Positions 62,209 through 64,000 of a DNA stretch of 64,000 bases are shown one piece after another. Source of the DNA: Gracilibacillus caseinilyticus (GTDB taxonomy: Bacteria; Bacillota; Bacilli; Bacillales; Amphibacillaceae); NCBI RefSeq assembly GCF_022919115.1, contig NZ_CP095072.1:4445960-4509959 (forward strand), written 5' to 3'. The translations under genes were made by a program, and so were the position numbers. The notes under the pieces are model-generated. The model saw nothing but the letters and a program-made list of their open reading frames with translations. It had not been told where the DNA came from and did not search any database. Numbering within the stretch: position 1 is the stretch's first letter; every line of letters begins with the position of its first letter.

Positions 62209-63242
62209 ATGAATAAACTATTGTCTGTATTGCTAGGTTTCCTTGCTATCGGAATTATCGGTGGATTAATCTGGTCAGAACTTCCTGCTCAAACAAAGTC
62301 GTCAAGTGAATCAGAATTAGAGCAGAATGACGTAAATCAGCAAGACCCTTCATTAGATGTTCAACGTGCAAGAGAGGTTGTCTCCAACTATCAGTCTGCC
62401 TTCGAATCGATCATGGATGACACAGATAAGCAAAATTATTTGCAAAACTTTGATACAAAAGAAAAAATTCGTACACATCTTGAAGAGTACCTCTCAACCG
62501 AATATACCAACGAACTGATGGATCGCTATATCGCAAATAAAGATAACGGTCTATATTTTAAAGCGCAAGATTCTCCCATATTTTTAAATCCAGAAAAAAA
62601 AGCAACATTAACACAAGAATCGGAACAACACTATATTGTCAGTCAGGAACAGAATAATGAACTAACAGGCCATATTAAAAAAATATTTCATTTATCATGG
62701 AAGAATAACCATTGGATCGTATCGAAAGTAGAAGCCGATCGTCAAGATCAGCAAACCAAAAGCGCTGAAGAAGTCGCACATGATGTTTTAACTGCTATCC
62801 ATAAGCGTGATATGAAAGCTTTAGCAAATTACGCTGATGCTGAACAAGGCATTCTATTCTCGCCATATGTGCATGTCAACGATGATGCCCTGGTTTTCAC
62901 CAGAGATGAGATAGCAGCTTTTTCAGAAGATAATGAAACATATGTATGGGTGGCAGCGGCAAACCAATTGAACGGACTCCAACTGAATATTTTGATAAAT
63001 TCTTACAAGTGGAAAGCTTACTCGAACCAGACGACGTTACTATTAATCAATATAGTCAACACGGTAACGCGACAAACAATCTCAAAGAGGTCTACCCAGA
63101 AGCAACGATCGTCGAATTTTATTCTGAAGGAACTGAAGAAAACGCAGGAATGGACTGGAAAGCGATTCATTTTGCCGTGCAGCAAAATGAATCAGGTAAA
63201 TGGAAAGTGGTTGGGATTATTTCAGACAGCTGGACGATTTAA
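62209..63242 (+). pseudogene. Two-domain surface protein with a frameshift, paralogue of the 28.8-kb lipoprotein
   Basis: From ATG 62209 (GAAGGGG eight bases upstream) comes an N-terminal membrane anchor (LLSVLLGFLAIGIIGGLIW), an acidic linker and a first domain (about residues 45-185) that matches the first domain of the lipoprotein at 28777. The second domain begins AHDVLTAIHKRDMKALANYA and GILFSPYVHV. The frame is lost at about 62950: after TYVWG the other frame continues GSGKPIERTPTEYFDKFLQ and ends GKWKVVGIISDSWTI at 63242. A single missing G in the GGG run would explain it. Domain 2 resembles a conserved domain (GMDW ... WTI ending) of many Bacillaceae lipoproteins. Confidence 0.75.
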
Positions 63243-63268
63243 AGACTTGGATGAACCCCAAGTCTTCG

Positions 63269-63739
63269 CTATTTAAACGCCTTCTGATAATAAGCTCGCA
63301 ATTCTTCTGCATTATCCGGCCATTCTACTTCTTTACCTTCCGCCAATTGGCAAAATGCATCCATACAGCGATGCCAGCCGGCTGCAATGAATTGCGCCAA
63401 CTTTTTGTCATCAAACGTGTGCCTAAAGGTGAACTGACTGCTAGTCTCTTGTGGTGTTACCTTCATTTCGACCAGATCATCTACTTCTTGGAAGACAAAG
63501 GTGTGAGGTGGCTCATATCCCAAGACCTCAGCTTCATATTGCGATCCTTCCCCATCATCAAAATGCAATTTACCTCCTACGGCCAATTCCATTTCTCCAG
63601 TTGCAAAAGGATACCATTTTGTAAAGTAACCCGGAGTAGTCATCACTTCAAATACTTTCTCTGCTGAGCATGACAAATCCCGTTCAAATGCTAGCATATA
63701 CCTTCCATTCACTTCGTAAAGCTGACCATAACTAGTCAT
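63269..63739 (-). CDS. SRPBCC/AHSA1-family protein
   Basis: A 156-residue START-like protein of the activator-of-Hsp90 homologue (AHSA1) type. It has the opening FERDLSCSAEKVFEVMTTPG, the WYPF turn, GGKLHFDDGEGSQYEAEVLG, and the long C-terminal helix AAGWHRCMDAFCQLAEGKEV, near residues 118-137. Such proteins bind small hydrophobic ligands; function unknown. No clear ribosome-binding site is needed to decide the start; GGAGG lies before the ATG at 63739. Confidence 0.85.
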   Translation of the reverse strand: MTSYGQLYEVNGRYMLAFERDLSCSAEKVFEVMTTPGYFTKWYPFATGEMELAVGGKLHFDDGEGSQYEAEVLGYEPPHTFVFQEVDDLVEMKVTPQETSSQFTFRHTFDDKKLAQFIAAGWHRCMDAFCQLAEGKEVEWPDNAEELRAYYQKAFK

Positions 63740-63876
63740 GTCACGCCTCCTTATTTATTATTAGTTTCAGCCTATACTTTTATTAAATTGAATGCAATCA
63801 AAAACAGCTTGACGGTTGCCCTGATTACCGTTATATTTTTTGTTAATCACACTGCGTAAGAAAGGATGGAAACTCT

Positions 63877-64000
63877 ATGAAAATAGCAGATATTTACGGC
63901 AATCTCCCTCTTCTTGAGACGAATAGATTACGACTACGTAAAATCAAACAAACAGATATTGAAGCGATTTTCCATTATGCTTCCCAAGATAGAGTATCCC
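63877..64000 (+). CDS. GNAT-family acetyltransferase, N-terminal part
   Basis: The gene runs off the window. The first 41 residues, MKIADIYGNLPLLETNRLRL then IKQTDIEAIFHYASQDRV, are the start of a RimJ/RimL-type acetyltransferase (ETxRLxLR motif). AAAGGATGG precedes the ATG. The acetyl-CoA site is outside the window. Confidence 0.75.
   Translation, partial: MKIADIYGNLPLLETNRLRLRKIKQTDIEAIFHYASQDRVS

Noticed and set aside
1..64000. tRNA, rRNA, T-box or known riboswitch
   Set aside because: No clover-leaf, rRNA-like stretch or conserved riboswitch core was recognised in any gap by eye; a covariance-model search would be decisive.

Overview
The window is low-GC DNA from a spore-forming Bacillaceae, probably a salt-tolerant Oceanobacillus/Gracilibacillus/Halobacillus-type organism (an inference). 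The evidence is the gene content: a DUR3-type urea transporter beside a complete urease operon, an OpuA glycine-betaine importer with a GbsR-type regulator, an NhaC antiporter, remnants of gerA-type germination genes, strong AGGAGG ribosome-binding sites with many TTG/GTG starts, and small Bacillus-specific protein families (DUF2269, DUF3889, DUF2651, YhgE, YobU/YobV).

Layout. 0-2.5 kb: end of nrdF, a flavodoxin, small membrane proteins and a His/Cys-rich peptide. 2.5-10.3 kb: Na+/urea symporter and the ureA-B-C-E-F-G-D operon on the minus strand, with a TnrA-type box upstream of ureA. 10.3-11.1 kb: decayed spore-germination genes. 11.4-20.5 kb: NhaC, the MtnU/MtnE amidase-transaminase pair, catalase, an orphan eukaryotic-type HisA, the ene-reductase NamA, a PAP2 phosphatase and a foldase-like lipoprotein. 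20.5-27.6 kb: lipoprotein, transglutaminase-like protein, SDR, then the opuA operon and its divergent regulator. 27.6-28.8 kb: a degraded sugar-sensing/uptake locus (YesM-type kinase joined to a sugar-binding-protein remnant). 28.8-36.9 kb: lipoprotein, MarR regulator with divergent ABC exporter, methyltransferase and ATPase, a two-component system whose kinase is frameshifted, and small membrane proteins. 37-46 kb: accessory genes with two broken ones (a methyltransferase with two nonsense codons, a yobV-type regulator with two frameshifts) and an ECF sigma/anti-sigma pair with a good ECF promoter. 46-64 kb: VOC proteins, Nudix, nucleotidyltransferase, phosphatase, TetR-YhgE operon, aldo/keto reductase, small membrane proteins, CYP152-type P450, MazG, Maf, a secreted arabinanase, a frameshifted lipoprotein, an SRPBCC protein and the start of a GNAT acetyltransferase.

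The most striking feature is a dispersed repeat family, here called R1 to R7, at about 1.4, 4.6, 23.2, 32.2, 37.9, 46.3 and 57.9 kb. Members are about 175 to 580 bp, have inverted termini (consensus TATAATATGGATTATGTA), are locally GC-rich, carry no transposase, and are built of nested palindromes. Some copies share 40-60 bp of flank outside the inverted termini. The core occurs in both orientations relative to those flanks, and one copy (R7) has an internal module inverted and moved. This looks like a modular, recombining non-autonomous element rather than a set of genes.

The second theme is decay. At least seven loci carry frameshifts, nonsense codons or deletions, several of them in homopolymers, so either real erosion or sequence error must be considered.
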